Under the pieces are notes generated by a model. It made no database searches and was not told where the DNA came from. It worked only from the letters and a program-made list of their open reading frames with translations. Positions 46,152 through 57,800 of a DNA stretch of 64,000 nt are shown here, in pieces. Position numbers and translations under genes: made by a program. This stretch comes from Letharia columbiana (taxonomy: Eukaryota; Ascomycota; Lecanoromycetes; Lecanorales; Parmeliaceae), in contig NW_023501084.1 in the NCBI RefSeq assembly GCF_014066305.1, positions 278,501 to 342,500 on the forward strand. Reading direction: 5' to 3'. Positions within the stretch are counted from its first letter, which is position 1. The number at the start of each line of letters is the position of its first letter.

Positions 46152-49100
46152 AAAAAAAAAAAAAAAAAAAAAAAAAAAATAATACGTTGATTTATAGGTA
46201 TTATAATTCTATAGGATATATTAGATTTAAAATTATAATAAAATTAAAATTTAATAGTAAAAAGTTTATTAAGTATTTTATAGGTATTACGTTTATAGAA
46301 GTAAGTAATAATAACTTTATTATAAAATTAAGAAAGTAATGATAGGACGCGTCGCGATAATATTTTAATTATTAATTAATAATAGTAAAAATAATAACGA
46401 TAGCTGCGACGCGCTTTATAGATAATAGCAAAATATTATCGCGTCGCTTTATTTACATTATTAAGTGCTATTCGCTAATAATAGCGCTGCGATAGAAATA
46501 TAAAACCCTTTGAATTATTTATTTTTGTTCTTCGCAATTCTAATGTTTTATAAGTGTTTACTTAGGCTATAACGTTAATATTAATATTAATATAAATATA
46601 GTATATCTTATTATACTAGTAGTCTACTTTTTATTATAAGTATCTTATTATTATTAATCGCGTCGGTGCGTAAACTAATAATTTTATAATATCCTTTTTA
46701 ATAATAATAATATAATAGAGTGTATAGTCGCTGACGCGACTACTAACTTTGATTATTTTACTACTATGCTTTATATACGTATCTACTAATAAGTTCTAAT
46801 ATCTAATTTATTATATAGACTTACTTTTATCGAGGCGATAATTATATATTCAGGTAAATTCTTTTTACGATAACTATAAGGCAAGGCGATATAGCCGCTA
46901 TATTAAAATCCCTCTATATTTTAGATATAGATAAAAAATTAATATAACGCTATCGCCGCGCTAAATAATTTTAAAGTATCTCATTAACGAGCTAAGCTCG
47001 ATAAAAGATTATTTAATAGTATAAGTTATAGAGTATACATAGACGACTTGGCTATCTCTATATAATTATAGATCTCTGTGTTTTAGCGATATATAAGCGT
47101 ATAAAGAATTAAAGGAATAAACGAGTTACTAAAGAAGCTTAAGAGTTTATGATATACGACGAACGTTAATAAGTATTAATATAAAGACTATACTTTAATT
47201 ACCTTCTCGTTAGAGAACTAAATCAATAAACTTAACTCGAGATCTAATGCTAAGATAGTAAAGAATACTTAGTAGCGATCTTTTTTAATAGTAGCGCTGG
47301 CGTAAAGCTTTTAGATAGTTCTTTAATAGCTACTTTGTAAAAATACGCCTATATTAATAGTATATTTTAATATAATAAACTCCTTATAGTAGAGTTAGTA
47401 TAGTTAAATAATATAATTATTTTATTAATTTATATCTTAATAGTAGTAGTATAAAGGAGTGGGTAATTAGTATTATTTAAAATATATCTAATCTAATGAT
47501 AATTATATTTATTTTATGCCTTTACTTACTCGTGTTAATTTATATAATTAATGAGTTTTAGTAATAAGAGACTTATCGTTTATTGTTAGGCTTTCGTTAT
47601 TATTTATCTATTTATAGGTTAGTTTTATTAGTATTAGTAGTTTATTATTAGTAGTATTAATTATACTTTTCGCTTATAGTTATTTAATTTTATTAAACGC
47701 CTTTCTTATACTTATTTATTAATAATTTTTTAATCTTTAAAGTTATTATTATTAATAAGATCGGAGTCTATAAAAGGTTTGTATATTATTATAATGCGAA
47801 GGTAATAGATTAAGTAAGTATATAAGATATTTGATTTATACGTTGAGAGATAATATATTATATTTTATCTTATTTATAATTTAAAATAATTCTATAAATT
47901 TATAAGAACTTCTTACTTAAGTGTATTTAGATTTTAATCGCTATATTACTAATTATTTATCTTATAATTTTAAAGCTAATATATTTTATTATAATACTTA
48001 TTAGCCGTAAGCGCTGTAAGGGTTATTATCTTATTTTATATTATACTTTTATCTATTATTTATAGCGAGATCTCCCTTAACGAAGTCGTTCTTATTTCTA
48101 AGAATTAGATAATATCTATATATTAAAGAACATATTTTTAATAAAGAATATTAACTATTTATATAAGGAACTCTATTATTAATAGTTATTATTAATATTT
48201 ATTTATCGTTAGGTAGGTAAAAGTATTTTAATATCTAATTTATCGCTTAATTATTGTATGGTAAAAGACGGGCTCGGCTTAATTTTAAAATAAAGTAATA
48301 GCGAATTAAAGTATAGTAAATATAGAGCTTATTATTAATAATATCGTTTAATATATTATAGGTATATATAAAAAATATTTTATTAGTAGGAATCGATTAT
48401 AATAAATATAAAATATATTATTATTTATAAATGATTTATATATAAATAGCATTATAGATAATATTTATACTTACTGCTAAAAGCCGTAAAAGTTATGAAA
48501 TTTTATAGTTTAATAGCGATAAGTAAGCTTAATTCGCTATATAGGCGTATCGAGCTTTAATCCGTGATAAATATTATATATCTTAATATAGTCGTAACTT
48601 ATTTTTTTTTATTATTTATTTTTTATTTGTATTTATAATAAATTATTATAATATTTTATATTTTTTTTTTTATATTTTTATATTTATATTTTAAGTTATT
48701 TTTAACTCTTTAGTTTTATATTGTTGTTTTTAATTATTATGTATATTATTAATATTTTTATTAGTTTTATAGTTTTTTTTATAATTTAATTTTTTTATAA
48801 TTATTTACGTGTATATAGCGCTTCGCCACTATAATCTTCTTATTCCTTTTATTTAGTATATTTTTTTATAATATTAATAATTTATTTTAATACTTTTTTA
48901 TTAAGGCGGTTATTTAATTTATTATTTAATAAAAATTTAAGTTATAGTAGTATTTGTTAGTTTTTTTTATTTATTTATAAGTTTTAAATTTTATAATTGT
49001 TATTTTAATATAAAATGTACTTTTTATGTAATTTTATTTATAATATCTGGTTTTATTATAATTTTAATTTTCTTATTATTTTTATTAATTACTGTCGTTT

Positions 49101-49990
49101 AATTATTTATTATTTATATATTTTTATGTTAAGCGTTGATTTTATTTTTAATTTATGTAATAACGTAATAGCGTAATTACAAAGTCTTTGCTCTAACGCT
49201 GCTCTATTTCTTGATTTTATTTTTATTTTTAGAGTTATATTATAATAGTTAATAAATTATATAATTATAAATTAAATTTTATATTTATTTGTTAATTATT
49301 ATAATGTTATTTATTATATTTATATAATATTATTATTTTATTAATATTTTTAATAGTTTTAAACTAATGGTTTTATATCGTTATTTAGTTACTTAATTAA
49401 TATTATTAATATATATATATATTTTTTATTATTTATAGTTTATATAAGTTATTTTATTTATAATTTATTGTGTTATTTTATTTAATTATTTAATAATATA
49501 TTTAATTTTTTAAATTTATTATTTTAATAATTATTTTATTAATAATATTTAATAAAAATATTTTGTTAACAATATTTTAAATTTATAGCTCTTTTATTAA
49601 TTTCTTTAAGTAATTATTAAATTATATTTATGTTTTTAATAATATTCTAAGTTATCTTTTAAAAACTTATTAATTTGTAACTTTTTTTATTTTAGTTATT
49701 ATAAATTATTTTTATTTTATTAAAATTTATAATTTTTTGTTATTAATTAATAATATTGTTAATTAATATATTATTATTATTAATTTTTATTAATAGTTTA
49801 TTTTTAATATATAATTTTAATATAATATTAATTTTTATAATAATAATATTTTGTTTTATTAGTTTATTATTTAATTAATTTATTATTATTAATATTATTA
49901 TTTATTTTATAATTTTATATATAATTTAATTTTTTTTTTATGTTAGTTAAGGTAAATTATAAATATTATTAAAAATAATAAAAAAAAAAT
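46152..49990. repeat. AT-saturated RIP-like block
   Basis: Begins abruptly with a 28-base A run (46152-46179) after ordinary DNA and ends abruptly at about 49990, before ordinary DNA resumes with TCGTCTGAG. Inside, A+T is extreme, TpA is very common and CpA rare. The left part (to about 48550) retains scattered CpG islands such as GCGTCGCGAT. The right part has almost no G or C. No frame of length survives. This is the expected residue of repeated DNA after RIP (C-to-T on both strands), but the original element cannot be named. Confidence 0.75.
46349..46447. repeat. Inverted repeat inside the AT block
   Basis: GCGTCGCGATAATATTTT at 46349-46366 and its near-complement AAAATATTATCGCGTCGC at 46430-46447 match at 17 of 18 positions, separated by 63 bp. 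It could be the end of a decayed foldback or DNA element. Confidence 0.5.
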
Positions 49991-51419
49991 TTCGTCTGAG
50001 TTACTATCGCATTATGGGAGCCTCTTTTATTACCTTAAAAGCCTTCGATGGTCTGGGGAGACACGATTCCTATCTTGAGTCTGCGCCGTAGAGGAAGTTC
50101 CAGGCCCTTGGCTGGGCCGATTGGGTGCAAGTCTTCATCACACTCACGCTCACCAATATCTCGATAGGCTTGTTTCTCTTACGTATCGTCGACTCGAGCT
50201 AGGTAACGATGATGATGTACGGACTAATTCGATTCATGATTCTTTAAGAGCAATATTCGTGTCCCTATTTCTATGAATCTGCAGGCCGTTGAAGACATAC
50301 TGGGCTGTGGGCATTAATGGCTCCTGCCTTTCGAATCGCCAGGCTACATCTATCATCATTGCGCAAAGGATTAAGGTCGCTTCCGAGAGCGGACAACGTA
50401 CAGAGTTGACAATATAGCCAAACAGTCCTGTCGATAATCAGAGATCTGATCTGCACAGCGCTGCCAGCATTCTTCCTCCAAAACCTTCAGATCAGCCTGA
50501 AGACTAGAATAGGTCTATGCGTACTGATGGGGCTAGAAGAAATCAGTACCGGCTATTGACTAAAGGGACCTGCAGTGCGGCCATATGCTGTACTATGCGC
50601 ACGGCTCTCTCTCCTGCCATCACTGACCCGGATCTAACAAGCGAGTTCACTATATTTGACGATGGCAGTTGTGGATTTAGCAAACCTGCTCAACATCGTA
50701 GGGGCAATATCTGCAAATGTCGCATGGAGGCTGTAAATTGCTAAGATCAGCCTCACTTCTCAGCGAATCTCAAGCTGAGCCAGCTGACGCAACAGACCGC
50801 AAGTCAACGTCGGCATCCTATGCGCGAATGCCCTTACATTCCGCCCTCTCTATCTCTACTTTCAAAGAATACTACAAATCCGAAGGCTAGCCAGCGCAAG
50901 TGCGGGCATCAGCAAAGAACGGATATGGCCCAGCAATGCGCGCGTCGCAGACGGAGTCTTGTTACAGGGGTCATCTCCATGGGAAAGCAAGCAATCTGGA
51001 GATTCGGGCGTGCCTCTGGAAATAAGACTGCCCACGCATCAGAATGTTGAAGAGAATAGGCCGCTGAAGCGTGGGCTTTAGGTAAGCCTAGGTAACCGAA
51101 GATGAAGAACATATTCCGAATATCCTGTTCAAGATGAACAGGTAGCTCCTAACGAATTCAATGCAATGCAGCGTCGAGGTCATCAGCCTAGCCACCGTTG
51201 TCGCGTGAGAAGTGCGCTACAACTTTCTTGCCTATTTACAAATGCACCTAGTGGTTGACCTTCAATATGACAATATGAAATCAAAATGGATATACTAACT
51301 CGAGCAGCAATAGCAGGGGGTTCCCAATCCCTATCTTAAACGCCTACTTTCACACAGGTCATTGTCCCCAAGCCCATATGATATCGAAAATGATGTCAGT
51401 TCTCATCCTCACCAGTGCA
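49991..51419. other. Spacer right of the AT block
   Basis: Composition returns to normal at once. No gene, repeat or RNA is supported. Confidence 0.4.
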
Positions 51420-51995
51420 TTATTCACAAGGGATTTTCCTGGCCTGGAGAAGGTCATCGTTCCATCGATCATCGAAAGGTGCCACCAACCGAGATCTGTC
51501 CTCATCGTCATCATCGCACCAACCATGACGGGATCTCGATGGCTGAACTGAATCCTCCTCCTCGTCGTTCCACCAATCATGAGGAAGATCTTCGGCCCGG
51601 CCGGGAGCATTTCTTCCCTGCTCCTTCTGGAAAACCGCCAGCTCCTCGTTCTTTCTCTCTGTAAATTCAGTCAGAGCCTTCATCAATTTTGCACGCTCAG
51701 ATATCATCGCACGATGGACCAACGTATCTTTGTCTTTGCTCAAGGCATGATTCAGTGTCTCGATTTTCTTTTCGAATTTTCGAATGGCACGATCGCACTC
51801 CAGGATCATGCCTGTTTCGATGCGGACGGCACACGATACACAAATGGCCGGTGAATGTATGACTGTTTGATGGCAGATTGTGAGAGTGCCGAGACATTTG
51901 TCTTGATTTGGAGAGTAGTAAGGGCAGAGTTTGGTAGGGTGAAACTTCTTCTCGTGGCCACAGTCTCCAAAATACTGAAGGTTTCCGCGACACAT
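51420..51995 (-). CDS. Cys/His-rich coiled-coil hypothetical protein
   Basis: 191 residues from the ATG of MCRGNLQYF. The frame continues upstream but that part is hydrophobic, low quality and includes no better start. The first 65 residues hold a Cys/His pattern (CRGN, FGDCGHEK, LCPYY, CLGTLTICHQ, CVSC) that could bind one or two zinc ions. Residues about 70-130 form a charged heptad-like helix (DRAIRKFEKKIETLNHALSKDKD, LMKALTEFTERKNEEL). The tail is acidic with repeated DDWW/DDDDED clusters. The family is common in ascomycetes in my recollection, but has no function I can name. It is divergent from the RING gene at 52311 across 315 bp. Confidence 0.6.
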   Translation of the reverse strand: MCRGNLQYFGDCGHEKKFHPTKLCPYYSPNQDKCLGTLTICHQTVIHSPAICVSCAVRIETGMILECDRAIRKFEKKIETLNHALSKDKDTLVHRAMISERAKLMKALTEFTERKNEELAVFQKEQGRNAPGRAEDLPHDWWNDEEEDSVQPSRSRHGWCDDDDEDRSRLVAPFDDRWNDDLLQARKIPCE

Positions 51996-52310
51996 TTTGT
52001 TGTTGCTCTTCTGGTTTGAGTTGTATCTTGAATTGGAATGGGTATGAAAAAGTTGTACTGTTGAGAGGAGATAGTTGGAAAAATGATCTAGGAGCAAAAA
52101 CAAAAACATATGAGATGCCTTTTCTCATGAACAAAGATGCCATCTGTTGTTTGGCTAACATTCCTTTGTTGCGCCGCGCTTGACAAAGAGCAGTGTTCGA
52201 AGCTTTTCCGACGAAGAGTGACAAAGCCATTCTTTGATACAAACGTCAGTCACAAACAAATTGACAAAGCCTCGCATAACAAAACGCAAGATCAAACAAA
52301 GGCTTTTTCC
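51996..52310. promoter_or_regulatory. Divergent intergenic region of the Cys/His and RING genes
   Basis: A 315-bp region between two divergent start codons. A promoter role is inferred from position. An in-frame ATG at 52137 could extend the RING protein by 58 residues. Confidence 0.35.
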
Positions 52311-53504
52311 ATGGAGAGTCGAGTGCCATCTTATCTCTCCATCTCTCCCTCGTTCAGGGTTCTGAATTCACAGAACATCGCTCTCGATCCTCACAGTTGC
52401 CATACTCTCAGACTCGACCAGAACATAGCATTCACAAAGCAGAAGCTCAACTACCAAGATCCGGCTTTCACAATGGCCGAAGCATTCCTCTACGATCTTC
52501 TCCAAATGCAAAACAGCGTACAGAATAAGGATGAGACCTGTGCCATATGCATGGAAGGGTACGGCACCCTCTGTCGTGAGACCGGAACCATCGAGGTGGA
52601 AATGCGCCTTCCTTGCAACCATTCTATCGGCTCAGCATGCATTGCTACCTGGCTCAAAGAACACAATTCATGCCCAATTTGCCGGCGGGAATTTTTCCCA
52701 GCACAACCACGACCCTACCTCGAGCATGGCATCCTGGACGGTCACGAGAATGGGGAGATCGAGGATGAAGGCGATCGGCCGAGTGTTAGAGAACTCAATC
52801 ACAATGTCTGTGCTCAGCTCGGACTTGACATGCAAATCACCGTGGTCTCGGGATTGATAATTCAGAAGCTGGTGGAGATGGAGAGATGGAATGAAGATCA
52901 CACCGAATGGTGCATCGTTGCAGTGAGTATCTACATCGCCTCTTTTCTTGCAGGCGAGCCGAGATCTGCAAGAGAAGTAGCTGCTGTGACACACGTTGAT
53001 GCCCATCACATCCGCTACACCTACGATCTCATCTACCCTGAGCGGGAACAAATCGTCGATGCCGATTTCCTTTCCTTATTGGACAACGCCTTCGATGAGG
53101 TAGATCCCTTGAATTGGCCTGCTCCATCCATGACCGATGAGGAGATAGAGTACGACCATGTATCGGAATTGCTCAGGGTAGGTTGCGAAGAAGGTTCCGA
53201 CGAGCTTAGATTGGACGACAGATTCGTCGACTTCAGTTACAGTATTGCTGACCATCTTCACGACTTGGGCTTCATGTCTCATCTTCATCCAAGGTGGATG
53301 ACAGCGATCGGTCTTTTCATGGCTTCTCATATGCTCGGTAGCCCTGTCACTGCCCGACGGGTTGCGGAAGTGGTCGGTACAAGCGAGTCGATTGTCCGCA
53401 ATGCCTACCGGCGTGTGTACTCCTGTCGTTATCAGCTTGTTGGGGAAGAGTGGTTCGGCAGAGATGATGCGGCGCGTGCGATTGGGCGTTTACCTTCTCC
53501 TTGA
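52311..53504 (+). CDS. RING finger protein fused to two TFIIB/cyclin-like repeats
   Basis: 397 residues from the ATG of MESRVPSYL. An upstream in-frame ATG at 52137 would add 58 residues without a clear domain. Residues 77-124 form a RING-H2-type finger: CAIC, LPCNHSIGSAC and CPICRREF. The fifth ligand position is Gly, a variant seen in fungal RING-like proteins. Residues about 160-250 and 300-375 are two related helical repeats, CIVAVSIYIASFLAGEPRSAREVA and AIGLFMASHMLGSPVTARRVAEV. Each ends in a helix-turn-like (V..A..IR..YD.IY / SESIVRNAYRRVY) unit as in TFIIB cyclin folds. No TFIIB zinc ribbon is present. It may be an E3 ligase acting on transcription-related targets. This is inference. 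Confidence 0.7.
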   Translation: MESRVPSYLSISPSFRVLNSQNIALDPHSCHTLRLDQNIAFTKQKLNYQDPAFTMAEAFLYDLLQMQNSVQNKDETCAICMEGYGTLCRETGTIEVEMRLPCNHSIGSACIATWLKEHNSCPICRREFFPAQPRPYLEHGILDGHENGEIEDEGDRPSVRELNHNVCAQLGLDMQITVVSGLIIQKLVEMERWNEDHTEWCIVAVSIYIASFLAGEPRSAREVAAVTHVDAHHIRYTYDLIYPEREQIVDADFLSLLDNAFDEVDPLNWPAPSMTDEEIEYDHVSELLRVGCEEGSDELRLDDRFVDFSYSIADHLHDLGFMSHLHPRWMTAIGLFMASHMLGSPVTARRVAEVVGTSESIVRNAYRRVYSCRYQLVGEEWFGRDDAARAIGRLPSP

Positions 53505-53723
53505 GCATCTACTCATTATGTAAAGTTGATGATCGAACAAATATATGTTACGTGTCTTATGAGATGAATTTGGCTTCAGAAATTTCTTCTTTTCGGACAC
53601 AATGTATCCAGCAGAGCAGTCCTCAACGTAATTGGAATAGAATTCCACGATATTCGAGTATCCTTCCATATGCGAAATAGTACATTCCATCGCGCTATGG
53701 AGTGTTGCTTTTGGTTTACAAAC
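53505..53723. other. Spacer before foldback element
   Basis: 3' flank of the RING gene. It includes the left target-duplication-like word TTTACAAA at 53715-53722. Confidence 0.4.
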
Positions 53724-53953
53724 GGGCTAATTACTAATTCATACCCCGAAACTATGAATCCTTACCGAATCATACCCTAATTACTGAATCCTACCCCTAG
53801 GGGTATGATTCAGTAATTTGCCATTACTTGGGGTATGATTCGGTAATTTGCCATTCATGATAAAAATCGCAACCATAGAAAAGAGGAAATATCTCCGACA
53901 GTATTCAATGGGTGACCTACCAGCTTAAATATATTAGACGAAAGCCGAGTGGG

Positions 53954-54240
53954 TGTTAGCAGCAGCCGTGGGTCGGGGACAAAAGTCTCTGCCGACTTTT
54001 GGTGGGGGCTGCGGGAGAAAGTCGGCAGAGACTTTTGTCCCCGACCCTCGAGCCCCCACGGGGGCCCTGCGACGGCCCAACGGGGGCCCTATTTAGGTCC
54101 AAATGGGGGTGTCTGGCTGTTAAGCGCAGACACCCCCGGGACCAGGCTTTTTTTGCGTTTGATAGCCAGACACCCTTATTTGGACCTAAATAGGGACCCC
54201 GTAGGGCCGTCGTAGGGCCCCCGTGGGGCTGCTGCTAACA
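53954..54240. mobile_element. Inner MITE-like element, 287 bp, with target duplication
   Basis: Terminal inverted repeat TGTTAGCAGCAGCC / GGCTGCTGCTAACA, with GTGGG directly repeated at both ends (53949-53953 and 54241-54245). The two arms pair over most of the element (GGGGGCCCTGCGACGGCCC-like and GGCCGTCGTAGGGCCCCC-like). The left arm is longer because it contains the hairpin at 53970-54047. Non-autonomous, with no coding. Confidence 0.65.
53970..54047. repeat. Perfect 30-bp-arm hairpin inserted in the inner element
   Basis: Positions 53970-53999 are the exact reverse complement of 54018-54047, with an 18-base loop. The arm includes GTCGGGGACAAAAGTCTCTG. The sequence is absent from the right arm of the surrounding element, so it was added to one arm only. 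Confidence 0.7.
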
Positions 54241-54664
54241 GTGGGCTAAATTTGGCCCCTTAGCCTGTCTACATTTAGTCTATGAGTTTCACACACAGTC
54301 TTCACTCCCAATAGTCTACACAGCAAGTTTGGTAAATTACCGAATCATACCCCAAGCAATTAATCCTTACCGAATCATACCCCAAATTTTGGTGTAGGGG
54401 TATGATTCAGTAATTAGGGGTATGATTCGGTAAGGATTCATAGTTTCGGGGTATGATTCGGTAATTAGCCCTTTACAAGCAGATGCCAGAGAGTCCAATT
54501 TCTGGCAAATGACCTTACCAACATGTATTACCTTCATGCGTACCGATGCCCATTCCAGACCAAAGAAGACTCTCACGACAAGCTCCAGGTTCTGTTGAAG
54601 CACGCTACTGAGGGCTGCTCGACCTTCATTACTGCGAGCATCTTGCAGTACGACTGCAGACCGA

Positions 54665-54810
54665 CTATCGTTGATATTATCAAAATATGAAGGTAGGACA
54701 CTTAGTTGTATTAACTATAACTAGAGTTCTATGGAAGGAAAGAGCGACTTGACACGGGCGCGCTAAGGCGTGTCATGTAACCATGTCACGTGACCGCCAA
54801 GACACCAAGA
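54665..54810 (-). repeat. LTR-like repeat copy at the left edge of the retrotransposon
   Basis: On the minus strand it reads CACGTGAC, CGCCTTAGCGCGCCCGTG, TCAAGTCGCTCTTTCC, CAACTAAGTGTCC and ATATTTTGATAATATCAACG in order, as in the copies at 32446 and 59836. It ends within about 20 bp of the first retrotransposon codons. Confidence 0.6.
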
Positions 54811-57800
54811 GTCACGTGATCCGAATTTCAACAGCGGCATGGCTGGAACTGAAGAAAGAGATAGCGGGCCTGGCACGACGGTCGGAGGCGAAGCTGCGAG
54901 GCGCCCTCCGGTCCCGAAAGCATACCCTGAGACTACAGGCCCAGAAAGACACCCGGGAGGCGGCAGCGCGGGAGGCATTACTCGAAGAGCTAAAGGAAAT
55001 GGAAGAGGATGACCGCCGCGACTACTGCCATAATGCCTTCGTGAGAGACTACGTCGAGGAAGAGACCCCCAGCACCAGCTTTTACCAGCGGGTCAAGTGG
55101 ATGAAGGGGAAGGGCCACGCGATCCCAAAGCTCAAAGATGCCGCCGGTCGGGTGACCTCCGAGGCGGGTGAGATGGTGGCGGTCGTGGAGGCCTTTTACG
55201 GGGACCTTTACCAGCCGAAGCCCTCCGACCGGGAGGCGCGGCGGGAGCTCTTCAGCGCCATGACGGAAAAAGTAGATCGGAATGATGCGAGAGGGCTGGA
55301 CCACCCGGCTGACGCCGTGTCAGTCGTTAAGGCAATCTTAAAGGGGAAGCTTGGTCGGGCCCCTGGTGCAGACGGCATCCCGCACGATTGGTACAAGGCG
55401 CAAATGACACACAGGGGTAGTGATCAGGATGATTGCGAAGACTCAGCTGTGGTGAAGGCCTTGGTGGTGTTTTTCCGGGCGGTACAGGCGGAGGAATCCT
55501 TGCCGGGGTGGTTCCTGGAGGGGGTTTTGACGGTGCTGTACAAGAAGGACGATCCGACCGAGATCAAGAACTACAGGCCCCTATCCATTATGGGATCAGA
55601 CTATCGGATGTACACGTGGACCCTAACACAACGCTTGGTCCCGCTGCTTGAGTCGGTCCTTGGGGATCACCAATCGGCGTTTTTACCGAGTCGGTTTCAT
55701 AGGGGACAACGTGAAGCTGGTACAGGGTGTCATTGATAAATTTGGGGACGACGAGGACGGGGCGGGGGTCCTGTTCCTCGATCAAGAAAAGGCCTACGAT
55801 CGGGTCAGTCGGACGTACTTATGGGCGGCGATGAGGCGCATTGGGCTTCCGGACAGTTTTATTCGGAGGGTCAAGGCCTTATACCATGATGCGACGATTG
55901 TGCCCTACGTGAACGGCCAAAGAGGACGTGCGATCCAGGTCAGCAGTGGGGTGCGCCAGGGCGATGCCCTGTCGTGTATCCTGTTCAATCTGGTGATGGA
56001 GCCGCTGGCGATGTCCTTTCAACGAAGCGACTTGCTGGCCGGCATAGAACTATCGAATGGGGACGTGGTAAAGTGTTGTCTGTACGCGGACGACACGGTA
56101 ACCTTCCCTCGAGACATCTCGGAGCTAATCGAAGTGGGCCGGATCATCGGCGTGTTTCAACAGGCTTCGGGGCAAAGAGTCAATTGGGTCAAGACGGTGT
56201 TGATGCTCCTCGGAGGTTTCGACATAACTGGCTTGACGGGGGACTTCCGTGCCGTCAAACTCCTACGCCGAGGTGAAGCATACACGCACCTGGGGATCCC
56301 GGTAGGGTTTGAGATCGGGGATGCCCTAGCGAAATTTTGGGATGAAATGATTGCGGACTTGGGCGATCGAGTGGCGAACTGGTCCCGGCTAAGGCTGTCC
56401 CAGAGGTCTCGACTAACAATCGCGAAGACCTTGCTGGTGTCGGTACCGGTTTTTGCGATACAGCACCTCGATTTGAGTCGGCGAAACCAGGGACGGATCG
56501 AGAGATTGCAACAGGTCCTGATCTGGGGTGGTACCCGGGTCCGACTGTCGACGGAGCATTCGCGCCTGCGGAAGGATCATGGCGGTTTCGCTGCCTATAA
56601 TCTGGACGCGGCCCGAACGGCATGGTCGATTGCATGGGTAGGGAGGATGGAGCGACGGCCAAACCTTCCGTGGGTGCAGATGGCGATCACCCTCTTGCGG
56701 GGGTCTCGATCGACAGGCACCCAGTTGGCCAAGGCTCAGGCACCGTGGAAACAGGTCTACAATGTGACCCGACAGAGCGTGGTGAAGACCCCGAGCCTGA
56801 AGCACATCTGGGAGCCATGGTGGGCGGAAATGGGGTATCCCGGAAATTTCCGCCCGCAGGCGACCCTGAACTTTAGGCACCCTTCGACGATTGACGAGGT
56901 ACTGGATACCAATTTCTGGTACTTTCCGAGGCTGTTGGAGGAGGGGCCTCACCGAAACCGCGGCGCCGCCCTGTGGACGTCACCGACATGGGGCCGCATA
57001 GCAAATGGGGATTACGGTGACATAAACGTAATCGGCGATCTTCTCGACGTCTCGAGGATCGTCCCCCGGGAGAATCTAGGGCTTCGTGCCCCGGAAAGAA
57101 CCCAGGGCCGCCGAGCAGTTGAGACACTGATCAATGGACTACCGACACAATGGCGGGATCTTCTGGACAGGGCGCGGGGGGACGGCGTGCGGCGGGTGTG
57201 GGTCCCTCCGGGGGCCCGGGACCCGCCGATGCCCCCCCTTCCCGCACTGCGGAATCGCCACGGATTTTCGAGAAGATGTGCAGCCGGGCACCGTTCCGGT
57301 CTGGAAGTGGATTCCGGTCGCGGACATGTACTACAAGTACGCCTACAAGGTGATGGCGCACGCCAAACAGAACCCAAGAGCCCTGAACTCTAGAGTGGCC
57401 CGGATCCGATCGGTTATGGCCCGTAAGCTGGGTCGGGTGGTGCGGACCACCGAGCTGTGGAAATCGGTCTACGACAAGGACGTGGCACCCTTACGGGTGC
57501 CGAAGATGAATGACCTGCTCTATCGACTGCTGCTGGGCGTGGTGGAATGCGGCCCGGCCCTTCATTGGCTTGATGAAGCGGCCCAGCGGTGTCCCCTCGA
57601 TCGGCAACTGCAGACGGTGGAGCATGTGTGGGTGGAGTGCAGCGCGGCTCAAGAGGTGTGGGGTGCCTTTGAACGGATCTATGGCAAAGCGTCCCGCGGG
57701 CGGTCCAGCGCGGATCGACCAAGGGACGCGTCGGAAATGATTGGCATGTTGGCCCTCGGGCCCGGCTTTCGTGACCGCCCGGACGATACCAAACGGTGGC

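Larger units (their letters stand above)
53724..54471. mobile_element. Outer foldback/MITE-like element, 748 bp
   Basis: Ends in inverted repeats that begin GGGCTAATTAC and continue imperfectly for over 100 bp, built from repeats of the word ATTACCGAATCATACCCC on one side and its complement on the other. The flanks are TTTACAAA (53715-53722) and TTTACAAG (54472-54479), which fit an 8-bp target duplication with one mismatch, as in hAT-type elements. There is no transposase. The interior is occupied by the element at 53954-54240. Confidence 0.6.

Noticed and set aside
46058..46339. Frame running through the A run into the AT block
   Set aside because: Lys/Asn/Ile-rich product from AT-saturated DNA, with no sign of a gene.
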